DNA of 64,000 nt from Mycolicibacterium aichiense. GTDB lineage: Bacteria > Actinomycetota > Actinomycetes > Mycobacteriales > Mycobacteriaceae. The stretch covers positions 1,116,001 through 1,180,000 of the forward strand of contig NZ_AP022561.1 in assembly GCF_010726245.1 (NCBI RefSeq), written 5' to 3'. Position 1 is the stretch's first letter; the number at the start of each line of letters is the position of its first letter. Below are positions 56,608 through 64,000 of the stretch, in pieces. Position numbers and translations under genes: made by a program. Below the pieces are notes generated by a model. It had not been told where the DNA came from. It did no database searches and saw only the letters and a program-made list of their open reading frames with translations.

Positions 56608-58185
56608 ATGACCGGCCGGGTGCTGGCGATCTGGTGCATGGATTGGCCGGCGGTCGCGGCAGCCGCGGCCGCCGGACTGCCGGCGACGGCCCCGGTCGCG
56701 GTCACCCTGGCCAACCGGGTCATCGCCTGCTCGGCCGCCGCCCGCGCCGCCGGGGTGCGACGCACGCTGCGCCGGCGCGAGGCGCAAGCCCGCTGCCCGC
56801 AGCTGCACGTGGTCACCGCCGACCCGGCTCGCGACGCCCGCTACTTCGAGGGGGTGACGGCTGCGGTCGACGAGGTGGTACCCCGCGCCGAGGTGCTGCG
56901 GCCGGGGCTGCTGGTGTTGGGAGTTCGCGGCGCTGCCCGCTACTTCGGCTCCGAGCCCGCCGCTGCCGAGCGTTTGGTGGACGCCGTCGCCGCGGCCGGT
57001 GCCGAATGTCAGGTGGGCATCGCCGACCAGCTGCCGACGGCTGTCTTCGCGGCCCGCGCCGGCCGGCTACTCGAGCCCGGTGGGGACGCCAGATTCCTCT
57101 CGGCGCTGTCCATCCGCCAGCTGTCCGGTGAGCCCAGCCTGTCGGGTCCTGGCCGGGAGGAACTTGCCGACCTGTTGTGGCGCATGGGTATTCGCAACCT
57201 CGGTCAGTTCGCGGCATTGTCGCGCAGCGATGTCGCGTCCCGGTTCGGGGCCGATGCGGTGGCCGCGCACCGCTTCGCCCGCGGGGAACCGGTACGCGGG
57301 CCGTCCGGCCGTGAGCCGGCGGCCGACCTGGATGCGGTGCTGAACTGTGACCCGCCGGTCGACCGGGTCGACGCAGCGGCATTCGCCGGCCGGACGCTGG
57401 CCGGCGCCCTGCATCGCAGCCTGGAGGCGGCCGGTGTGGGATGCACCAGGCTGGCCATCCACGCCGTCACCGCGAACGGCGGTGAGCTGACCCGGGTGTG
57501 GCGCTGCGCCGAACCGCTGACCGAGGATGCCACCGCCGATCGGGTGCGCTGGCAGCTCGACGGCTGGCTCAACAGGCGCCGGCCTGAGGATCGCCCGAAC
57601 TCACCGGTGACGATGCTTCGACTGCATCCGGTGGAAGTTGTTTCCGCAGAAGCACTTCAGCTACCCCTGTGGGGCGGCGTCGGAGAAGAGGACCGGTTGC
57701 GGGCGCGCCGGGCGCTGGTTCGGGTGCAGGGCCTACTGGGGCAGGAGGCGGTCCAGCTGCCGGTGTTGTCCGGTGGTCGTGGTCCCGCCGAGCGCATCAC
57801 ATTGACCCCGCTCGGCGACGAGCTGGTGCCCAGAGCCGACCCCGACCGGCCGTGGCCTGGCCGGCTCCCTGAGCCCGCTCCGGTGGTGATCCTGGATGAC
57901 CCGGTGGAATTGCTTGACGCTCAGGGCAATCCGGTCCGAGTCACCGGTCGCGGAATGTTCACTGCCGAGCCGGCGCGATTGGACGGTGCTGGCCACCACT
58001 ACCAGGGTCCGCTGAGCTGGTGGGCCGGGCCGTGGTCGGTGGACGAACGGTGGTGGGATCAGGGCCAACAGTCCAGAACCGGCCGCACGGCACGCGCTCA
58101 GGTCCTGGTGGACGGCCAACCCGGTGCCGCGCTGCTGCTGTGTTATCGGCAGCGCCGGTGGTATCTGGAAGGCATCTACGAATGA
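56608..58185 (+). CDS. imuB: ImuB, catalytically inactive Y-family polymerase adaptor
   Basis: The 525-residue protein has a Y-family fold ('RVLAIWCMDWPAVAAAAAAG', 'ARYFEGVTAAVDEVVPRAEV', 'GVRGAARYFGSEPAAAERL', then helix-hairpin-helix 'LLWRMGIRNLGQFAALSRSD') but lacks the acidic Asp-Glu pair needed for catalysis. A beta-clamp motif, 'QLPLWG', is at 351-356. ImuB links ImuA', DnaE2 and the clamp. The C-terminal region ('RTARAQVLVDGQPGAALLL') is needed for ImuA'/DnaE2 contact in M. tuberculosis. It overlaps the convergent nucleoside hydrolase gene by ten bases. Confidence 0.93.
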   Translation: MTGRVLAIWCMDWPAVAAAAAAGLPATAPVAVTLANRVIACSAAARAAGVRRTLRRREAQARCPQLHVVTADPARDARYFEGVTAAVDEVVPRAEVLRPGLLVLGVRGAARYFGSEPAAAERLVDAVAAAGAECQVGIADQLPTAVFAARAGRLLEPGGDARFLSALSIRQLSGEPSLSGPGREELADLLWRMGIRNLGQFAALSRSDVASRFGADAVAAHRFARGEPVRGPSGREPAADLDAVLNCDPPVDRVDAAAFAGRTLAGALHRSLEAAGVGCTRLAIHAVTANGGELTRVWRCAEPLTEDATADRVRWQLDGWLNRRRPEDRPNSPVTMLRLHPVEVVSAEALQLPLWGGVGEEDRLRARRALVRVQGLLGQEAVQLPVLSGGRGPAERITLTPLGDELVPRADPDRPWPGRLPEPAPVVILDDPVELLDAQGNPVRVTGRGMFTAEPARLDGAGHHYQGPLSWWAGPWSVDERWWDQGQQSRTGRTARAQVLVDGQPGAALLLCYRQRRWYLEGIYE

Positions 58186-59258
58186 GCCAGCCGCTGCACG
58201 AACGGACCCACCCGGTCGATGAACCGGTCGAAGAACGCCTCGGGATCGACCCCGACGCCGACGTGTGCGTTGGGTTCTCTGCCCCATCGGCGGCTCCAGT
58301 CGGCGATCGTCATGCCGCGGGTCAGTGTTCCGGTGAGCTCGACATCCACGGTCGTCGCGCGTGTCTGGATCAGCCCGGGATCGAGTGCCACCGCCGCCGC
58401 CAGCGGGTCGTGCAGATGCGCCAGATAGCCCTCGCTCTGGTCGAAATGGAACTCGAAATAGAACCGCATCGCATCCTCGAGTGCGCGGAACACGTGGTTG
58501 TCGGCCGTCGACCGGGTGCCCCGCGCGTCGAGCACGCTCATCGCGGTGGTGGCGGTGTCCGCCGCGGCGGCCAGGCGGCTCAGGATCTTCGGTGTCAGCG
58601 CGATATTCTCGGTCAGGTTCAGCCCGCACACGATCGGAAGCTGGTGCGGGGCAATCGTATCGGCATCCGCGGCCCGCCCCCAGGCATCGAACACCTCGGC
58701 TGCTGCCTCCGGGTCGACGCTGATGTTCCATTCGGCAACCGGAGTGGTATTGCCGCGATAGTCGAACGCCCCGCCCATGATCACCAGCCGGCGCAACAGC
58801 GACGGCAGGTTAGGTTCATCGCGCACAGCCAGTGCGAGGTTGGTCATCGGTCCGGTGACCAGACCGATGAGCTCGCCGGGTAGGGCGTGGGCGGCGCGCA
58901 CCCAGGCTTCGGCCGAGTCATAGCTGGTGAGTTCGCGGTGATGCTGGGGTAATTCGGCGTAGCCCAACCCGGCCGGACCATGGGTGTCTTCGGCGGTGCG
59001 CATCGCGGTACTCAGCGGGTGGTCGGCGCCCCGGGACACCGGTATCGCGGGCGCTCCGCACAGCTCGAGTAACCCGAGGTTGTTGTGGCACACCTGATCC
59101 ACGTCGACATTGCCACCCGTGGAGGCGATGCCGACGAGATTCGCATCGGCGCTTGCCAGCAGGTACACCAGTGCCATCGCGTCGTCGACGCCGGTATCGA
59201 CATCGGCGAAAACTGGCAGGGCCGTAGGCTGGTCATCCCCGGGGTTCACCGCGGTCAC
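58176..59258 (-). CDS. iunH: Inosine-uridine preferring nucleoside hydrolase
   Basis: The protein has 360 residues from GTG 59258; GTG 59249 is another option. The metal motif 'PVFADVDTGVDDAMALVYLL' carries Asp19, Asp21, Asp25 and Asp26, the DxDxxxDD calcium site of this family. 'GLVTGPMTNLALAV' and 'LVIMGGAFDYRGNTTPVAEWNISVDPEAA' complete the active site. It hydrolyses ribonucleosides to base plus ribose for salvage. The longer open frame upstream to 59462 lies over the regulator gene. Position and type match Rv3393. Confidence 0.9.
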   Translation of the reverse strand: MTAVNPGDDQPTALPVFADVDTGVDDAMALVYLLASADANLVGIASTGGNVDVDQVCHNNLGLLELCGAPAIPVSRGADHPLSTAMRTAEDTHGPAGLGYAELPQHHRELTSYDSAEAWVRAAHALPGELIGLVTGPMTNLALAVRDEPNLPSLLRRLVIMGGAFDYRGNTTPVAEWNISVDPEAAAEVFDAWGRAADADTIAPHQLPIVCGLNLTENIALTPKILSRLAAAADTATTAMSVLDARGTRSTADNHVFRALEDAMRFYFEFHFDQSEGYLAHLHDPLAAAVALDPGLIQTRATTVDVELTGTLTRGMTIADWSRRWGREPNAHVGVGVDPEAFFDRFIDRVGPFVQRLAHS

Positions 59259-59274
59259 GATACCTGCCCGGGCA

Positions 59275-61887
59275 TCAACTCTGCGGATCGCGCGCACCGC
59301 GTGGGCGAATGATGGCGGCGAGCCCATCGCGATCGGACACACCGAGTTTGAGGCATGCTCGATACACGTGGCCCTCCACGGTGCGCACCGAAACTGACAG
59401 CTGCTGGGCGATCTCGCGGTTCGACAGCCCGGCTGCAACCAGCTCGGCGACTTCGAGTTCACGCGCCGTCACCGGCAGCGGCCGCGCCGCGGCCCGGATC
59501 GCGGGGGAGGAGGCGCCACCGCACAAGGAGGCCAAACGCATTGCCCGCGTTACGGATTCAATCTCCTTGCGGCGGTCATGGCGCTGCTGGTGGATCGCGG
59601 CCGCCTGCGCGGCGGCGTCGGCGGCCGACAGTAGCAGCCCCGCCCGCTCGAACTCGACGCTGACCGCGTCCAGCGCGTCGCCGTCGGAGTCCGCCACCGC
59701 TGCGGCGTGGCGGGCGTATAGCTGCGGCAGCGGACCATCGACACCGGCCACCAGTGACTGCAGCCGATTGGCCAACCTGCGGTCGCCGAAGCGGGCCGCG
59801 TCGTGCAATGCCTCGGCCTCCACCGCCAGCTGCCCGCTGCGGTGCGCAGCGTCAGCAGCCGCGCGGGACAGCTCGACGGCGCGGCGCCCCCCGCCGCGAG
59901 CCGCGGCAATCCACGCCTTGGTGACCAACACCTGCGGGTCGAACAGCGCCACCGACGGGCCGACGTGCTCGGCGGCCTCGGCCAGCACCCGCTCAGCGTC
60001 ATCGGCTCTGCCCAGGCCGGCATAGGCACGTGCGAGCAACAGCCGCCCGGGCAACCGCCACGGCAGCGAGTTCTCCGCGTTGAACGCCGCCATCGCCTGC
60101 TCGAGCGTCGGAATCGCGTCGGCGAACCGGCCCCGGTAGGTCGCCACCAAACCCGACATCGTCTTGGCGATCGCCCACCCGAGGAACTCTCCTGACGACG
60201 AGAACTCGGCGTAGTTCACGGCGTGGGTCTCGGCTTTGTCGAGCTCGCCGGTATGCACGAGCGCGAGCACCTCGCCATACCTGGCGAGCATGCGGATCAG
60301 ACCATCGGTCGACTTCTGGGTGTCGAAGCAGCGCGCCACGATCGCGGTGAACTCATCGCCGCGGCCGGCCAGCGGCATCGCCATCCCGGCCGCGAAGGCG
60401 GCGGTCTCGACCGCTTGTTCGGGAGCCGCGGGATCGGACAACACCGCCTCCGCTTTGGCCAGACCTTCGGACAGCTTGTTCTCGAAGATCGTGAACGCGG
60501 CGTCGGCCGCGTCGACCATCGGCCGTAGGACGGGATGGGTGACCCGGCGCCGCAGCAGCTCCATCACCTCGTAGGCACGCTCCACCTCACCGAGTGACCA
60601 GAACACGATCGAGGCCCGCGGAACCCCCCACAGCAGCAGCTGACCCTCGTCGAGAACGTCGGGGTCGAACCGGGCCAGGATCTCGTCGGCCTCGGCTGGC
60701 CTACCCTGCCACATCAACGCCCGTGACAGCAGGTGCGCGGATCGCATGCCGACCTCGCGTTCGAATGCGGTGCGCGCCAAGCGTTCTCCCAGCGGGGCGT
60801 TGGCCAGCGATACCGCGTCCTTGGCTGCGGCGACCAACAGCCCGGTGTCGGCGGTCCGGTCGCTGTCCAGATACAGCTCCGCGAGCCTGATCCGCCCCGC
60901 CACCGATGTCGGCTTGCGCCGGTTCAGCACCGTGACGATCTGGCCGCGCAGCTTCCGGGCCGACGCCGTTCCGATCTGTCGCCGTATGACGTCGCCGTAG
61001 AGCGGATGGCTGATCCGTGCGGCCAACGTCGGGCCGTCCCGGTCGATCCGGATCAGCTGCGCCTTTTCGGCCGCGTCGATCGCCTGCTCGCCGGCGAGTT
61101 CCACCAGGGCGTCGAGGTCCAGCGGCTCGCACAGCGACAGCAGTCGCAGCGCGGTCACCGCGTCGGGGTCGGCGTGGTCGAAGCGGCTTTCCAGCAGTGT
61201 CGCAAGACCGGACGACACCGTCGTCGCCCCGCGCAACTGCCAGACGCCTTTGACCTCGCCCAGGGTGCCGGCCTCCAGCGCCGCCTCCACCATGTGCCGC
61301 AGGAACAGCGGGTTGCCGCCCGACTGTGACCAGATCACATTGGCACTGAGCTCCTCGAGGGTACCGCCGAGCACCGACTCGACCAGGGCGATGCATTCCT
61401 CCCTGGAGAACGGTTCCAGATCGACACGATGCAGGTAGCCGTCCTTCCACAGTGTCAGCACCGAATCGGGGACGGGTTCTCCGCTGCGGACGGTCGCGAC
61501 GATCGACCCGGTGCGCTCGACGGCGATCTGGTGCAGCAGGGTGGCCGACAGCTGATCGAGCAGGTGCGCGTCGTCGACTCCGATCACCGCGGGCCCGTCG
61601 GCCAGCAAGGACTGCCGGGCCGAGACCAGCAGCTCGATCGGATCCCGTGCTTCGGTGGGTGTCACCCACTGCGCGAACGCGCCCAGCGGGATGCTGCTCG
61701 ACGATGTCGTGCAGGCGGCCCAACGGGCGCGGCCCGGAAGTGCGGAGGTGACCGACCGGGCCAGCGTCGTCTTCCCGACGCCTGCGGCACCGGTGATCAC
61801 CACGCCGGACGCTTCGCTGTCAGACAGCGCGGCCCTGATGACCTCGTGCTTGGCGGGCCGCTCCAGTAGCTGCCAGCCCGTCCCCAT
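59275..61887 (-). CDS. Large ATP-binding LuxR-family transcriptional regulator (STAND/LAL type)
   Basis: The 870-residue protein has an N-terminal AAA/STAND ATPase (Walker A 'GAAGVGKTT' at 33-41, Walker B 'VIGVDDAH' at 101-108), a long helical TPR-like middle ('RLLLARAYAGLGRADDAERVLAEA', 'RAAADAAHRSGQLAVEAEALHDAARF'), and a C-terminal LuxR-type helix-turn-helix ('LPVTARELEVAELVAAGLSNREIAQQLSVSVRTVEGHVYRACLKLG'). LAL-type regulators are usually activators that need ATP and a ligand. Its targets are unknown. It ends 16 bases before the iunH start on the same strand, so it may control or be co-transcribed with it. Confidence 0.92.
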   Translation of the reverse strand: MGTGWQLLERPAKHEVIRAALSDSEASGVVITGAAGVGKTTLARSVTSALPGRARWAACTTSSSSIPLGAFAQWVTPTEARDPIELLVSARQSLLADGPAVIGVDDAHLLDQLSATLLHQIAVERTGSIVATVRSGEPVPDSVLTLWKDGYLHRVDLEPFSREECIALVESVLGGTLEELSANVIWSQSGGNPLFLRHMVEAALEAGTLGEVKGVWQLRGATTVSSGLATLLESRFDHADPDAVTALRLLSLCEPLDLDALVELAGEQAIDAAEKAQLIRIDRDGPTLAARISHPLYGDVIRRQIGTASARKLRGQIVTVLNRRKPTSVAGRIRLAELYLDSDRTADTGLLVAAAKDAVSLANAPLGERLARTAFEREVGMRSAHLLSRALMWQGRPAEADEILARFDPDVLDEGQLLLWGVPRASIVFWSLGEVERAYEVMELLRRRVTHPVLRPMVDAADAAFTIFENKLSEGLAKAEAVLSDPAAPEQAVETAAFAAGMAMPLAGRGDEFTAIVARCFDTQKSTDGLIRMLARYGEVLALVHTGELDKAETHAVNYAEFSSSGEFLGWAIAKTMSGLVATYRGRFADAIPTLEQAMAAFNAENSLPWRLPGRLLLARAYAGLGRADDAERVLAEAAEHVGPSVALFDPQVLVTKAWIAAARGGGRRAVELSRAAADAAHRSGQLAVEAEALHDAARFGDRRLANRLQSLVAGVDGPLPQLYARHAAAVADSDGDALDAVSVEFERAGLLLSAADAAAQAAAIHQQRHDRRKEIESVTRAMRLASLCGGASSPAIRAAARPLPVTARELEVAELVAAGLSNREIAQQLSVSVRTVEGHVYRACLKLGVSDRDGLAAIIRPRGARDPQS

Positions 61888-61946
61888 GCGGTCAGCCTAA
61901 GTGCCGACCGGGCCGGACGCTGGATGTCGCTATGAACTGGCTGAGT

Positions 61947-63764
61947 TCACCAGTGCACGCCGGGTACCAGGCGTACCACTTGTTTGACCGGGCGCGGAGC
62001 GCGAAGCCGGATCACCGGAAGGCGCGGACCGGGGGACGACGGGCGCCGACCCTCACCACGGGCGGCGGGCGAGTCCGGATAGCCGAGATAGAGCTGATGC
62101 AGCACCCGGCGGGCCAGCTTCGGGGTGAAGTACTGACCGGCGTCGGCCAGCGTGCCGAGCGGGGTGTCGATCCGGACCGGCTTGTCGACCAGTGCTCGCA
62201 CCACCATCGCCGCCGCGTGCTCGACGCTGATCGGCGGCACCGGGTTCAGCCGACCCGACGGCGCGATCATCGGCGTCTTGACCAGCGGCATGTGGATCGT
62301 GGTGAAGGTGATGTTGTCCGACAACGTCTCCGAGGCCACCACGTCGGTGAAAGCGTCGAGTGCCGCCTTGGTCGGCAGGTACGAGCTGTACTTGGGGTTG
62401 CGGGCCTGCACACCGGCGCTGGACACGTTGACCACGTGACCGAACCGGCGTGCCCGCCAGTGCGGGAGCAGTGCGAGAACCATCCGCACCGCGCCGAAGT
62501 AATTGACCGCCATCACCCGCTCGTAGTCGTGCAGCCGGTCGGTCGAGGCGGTCACCGACCGGCGAATCGAACGGCCCGCATTGTTCACCAGATAGTCGAC
62601 GTGGCCGAAACGGCCGAGTATCTCCGCGATCGTCGTGTCGACGGAGTCGGTGTCGGTGACATCGCAGCTGAAGGCGAACGCCCGGCCGCCGTCGGCGGTG
62701 ATGTCGGCGACCAACTCGTGAAGTGCTTCACCGTTGCGCGCCAACGCGAACACGGTGGCGCCGCGGGCTGCCACCGCCACCGCCGAGGCGCGGCCGATGC
62801 CACTGGACGCGCCGGTGATGATCACGTGCCTGCCGGCCAGCGGTCCCTCCGAGTCGGAAGCGGTCCGGTCGGGGTCGAGGTGCTCAGCCCAGTACCGCCA
62901 CAACACCGGGGCGTACTCCGAGAATGCCGGCGGCTCGATCCCGCTGGGGAGCAACGCCTTTCGGGTCGCATCGGATGCGAAAACGGCGGTGGTCTGCAGA
63001 GTGTCGATGGCCTCTGGTGGCACACCGAGTTGCGTTACGGCCATATCCCGCAACACTTTCGCCCGGCCGTGGACCGCGAGCAGCGGTTCGGCCAACTGGC
63101 GGGGCAGTCCGCCGCGCAGTGGCGGCAGTCCGGCGCAGCGGGCCACGCTCCGATAGATCTGGCGCAGGCTGACCGACTCCTGCGCGGTCAGGTGGAACGT
63201 CTGCCCGTCGCGGCCGTCGGCATGGACGAGTTCCACCATCGCCGCGGCGACGTAGTCGACCGGCACGATGTTGATCTGACCCAGGTTCGGTAGCAGTATC
63301 GGCGTGAACGGCGGCAAAGCTGCCAGCCGGGCCAGCAGCCCGAAGAGGTGGTACGGGCCGGTGATCCGGTCGATCTCGCCGGTGCGCGAGTCGCCGACGA
63401 CCACCCCCGCCCGGTAGATGCGGAACCGCGTCTCCGACGATCGCACCAGCTGCTCGGCCTCGAACACAGTCCGATGGCGGCGAGTGGGCAGCTGTTGGCC
63501 GACGTCGACATCGTCTTCGGTGAACTCGCCCCTGAAGTCGCCGGCCACCGCGACCGACGACAGCTGGTGCAGCGTCGCACCGAGTTCCCGAGCGAGCGCC
63601 ACGGCCGACTCGGTGTCGGCCGTCCGGCAGTTGATCACATGGTCGGCTCGCTCCGGCAGGTCGTGTGCCGACGCCCATACCTCGGCGTCGTCGTAACGGT
63701 CGAGCAGCCGGGCTACGACCTGCCGCCCGATGAACCCGGTACCGCCGGTAACGACATAGCGCAT
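61947..63764 (-). CDS. AcrA1-like fused SDR protein with degenerate N-terminal reductase domain
   Basis: The 605-residue protein joins two short-chain-type domains, as in the M. tuberculosis fatty acyl-CoA reductase AcrA1 (Rv3391, about 650 residues from memory). The N-terminal domain has 'VVTGGTGFIG' and 'LHQLSSVAVAGDFRGE'. The catalytic Tyr-x-x-x-Lys region reads 'QLPTRRHRTVFEAE', with Arg96 and Val100 at the expected Tyr and Lys positions, and about 45 residues seem missing near residues 30-50. The C-terminal SDR is intact: 'VIITGASSGIGRASAVAVA', 'YLVNNAG', 'VVNVSSAGVQARNPKYSSYLPTK' with Tyr462 and Lys466. Residual activity may be confined to the second domain. Confidence 0.85.
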   Translation of the reverse strand: MRYVVTGGTGFIGRQVVARLLDRYDDAEVWASAHDLPERADHVINCRTADTESAVALARELGATLHQLSSVAVAGDFRGEFTEDDVDVGQQLPTRRHRTVFEAEQLVRSSETRFRIYRAGVVVGDSRTGEIDRITGPYHLFGLLARLAALPPFTPILLPNLGQINIVPVDYVAAAMVELVHADGRDGQTFHLTAQESVSLRQIYRSVARCAGLPPLRGGLPRQLAEPLLAVHGRAKVLRDMAVTQLGVPPEAIDTLQTTAVFASDATRKALLPSGIEPPAFSEYAPVLWRYWAEHLDPDRTASDSEGPLAGRHVIITGASSGIGRASAVAVAARGATVFALARNGEALHELVADITADGGRAFAFSCDVTDTDSVDTTIAEILGRFGHVDYLVNNAGRSIRRSVTASTDRLHDYERVMAVNYFGAVRMVLALLPHWRARRFGHVVNVSSAGVQARNPKYSSYLPTKAALDAFTDVVASETLSDNITFTTIHMPLVKTPMIAPSGRLNPVPPISVEHAAAMVVRALVDKPVRIDTPLGTLADAGQYFTPKLARRVLHQLYLGYPDSPAARGEGRRPSSPGPRLPVIRLRAPRPVKQVVRLVPGVHW

Positions 63765-63795
63765 GGGCCATCATTGATCGCAGATGATGTCGCGG

Positions 63796-64000
63796 TCAAC
63801 ACGCTGACGACATTCGCTCCCGGAACCAGTCCGGCCACGGCCGCTTCTCGAACGTCACCGCGTCGACGCAGACATGGATCATCGTCGCCTCGGCGATCAG
63901 GTCCGCACCGCGGCGAATAGCGAAGCGGCTGCTCAACGAGGTCCGGCCGACGGGTTCGAAGCCGACGCCGACCACCAGCTCGTCGTCGAACCGGGCCGGC
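63796..64000 (-). CDS. Acyl-CoA thioesterase (YbgC-like hotdog), C-terminal fragment
   Basis: The frame is open from base 63999 downward and stops at TGA 63796-63798; the N-terminus lies beyond the window. The 67 visible residues read 'ARFDDELVVGVGFEPVGRTS', 'FAIRRGADLIAEATMIHVCVD' and 'EKRPWPDWFRERM'. This is the second half of a 4-hydroxybenzoyl-CoA/YbgC-type thioesterase. It lies 31 bases before the acrA1-like start on the same strand, so it may be in the same unit. Substrate unknown. Confidence 0.8.
   Translation of the reverse strand, partial: PARFDDELVVGVGFEPVGRTSLSSRFAIRRGADLIAEATMIHVCVDAVTFEKRPWPDWFRERMSSAC

Overview
The window is a high-GC chromosomal stretch from a mycobacterium, most likely an environmental Mycolicibacterium-type species. 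The evidence is gene content and gene order. rplM-rpsI-glmM, glmS, nnrD-gadB, alr-tsaE-tsaB-rimI-tsaD, groES-groEL1, whiB3 / sigD-rsdA, guaB2-guaB3-choD, the GH65-phosphoglucomutase pair, guaA, imuA'-imuB, iunH and an acrA1-type reductase follow the order I recall for M. tuberculosis Rv3443c down to Rv3391. Several accessory blocks sit between these landmarks. I found no tRNA, rRNA, CRISPR array, insertion sequence or prophage.

Layout. 1-1850: end of an alcohol dehydrogenase, a GNAT acetyltransferase and a tandem hotdog protein. 1851-3054: rplM-rpsI with a promoter, a structured leader and a terminator. 3055-3826: a secreted protein behind a long, possibly structured leader. 3928-6913: glmM followed by an EspC-like gene and an Ala/Pro-rich partner, which look like type VII secretion associated proteins. 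6932-8866: an F420-type oxidoreductase and a hydrolase-like protein. 8921-15503: glmS, a peroxiredoxin/TetR/NTF2 cluster, nnrD and gadB. 15510-22473: an accessory block with an RclA-like flavoprotein, a Ddn-like protein and a possible N-methyl-compound catabolic unit (DMGDH-like enzyme, choline-kinase-like phosphotransferase, HAD, GntR).

22574-28541: a tightly overlapping alr-hydrolase-tsaE-tsaB-rimI-tsaD-hydrolase operon for cell wall precursor and tRNA t6A synthesis. 28585-30811: CIRCE-controlled groES-groEL1. 30822-40356: a 9.5-kb accessory segment that, compared with M. tuberculosis, separates groEL1 from whiB3. It holds a membrane adenylate cyclase, several small secreted proteins, OsmC, an HD protein, an alcohol dehydrogenase, a metallopeptidase-like protein, a DUF4349 lipoprotein, a CocE-type hydrolase and an NmrA-type reductase. 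40410-43845: whiB3 and the sigD-rsdA stress regulators. 43884-48986: DUF5319, guaB2, guaB3, choD. 48991-52085: disaccharide phosphorylase and beta-phosphoglucomutase. 52387-58185: guaA, an unusual Sec-signal-bearing PPE-domain protein, class I aldolase, and the LexA-controlled imuA'-imuB mutagenesis cassette. 58176-64000: nucleoside hydrolase, a large LuxR-type ATPase regulator, an acrA1-like double SDR protein and the end of a thioesterase.

The most unusual items are the PPE domain placed behind a Sec signal peptide and a heptad-repeat linker (54030-54854), the degenerate N-terminal reductase domain of the acrA1 homologue (61947-63764), the EspC-like pair beside glmM, the methyl/phospho catabolic unit at 17463-22473, and two structured leader candidates (1902-2017 and 3120-3300). 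All functional statements come from reading motifs and from remembered family features. No database search was run.
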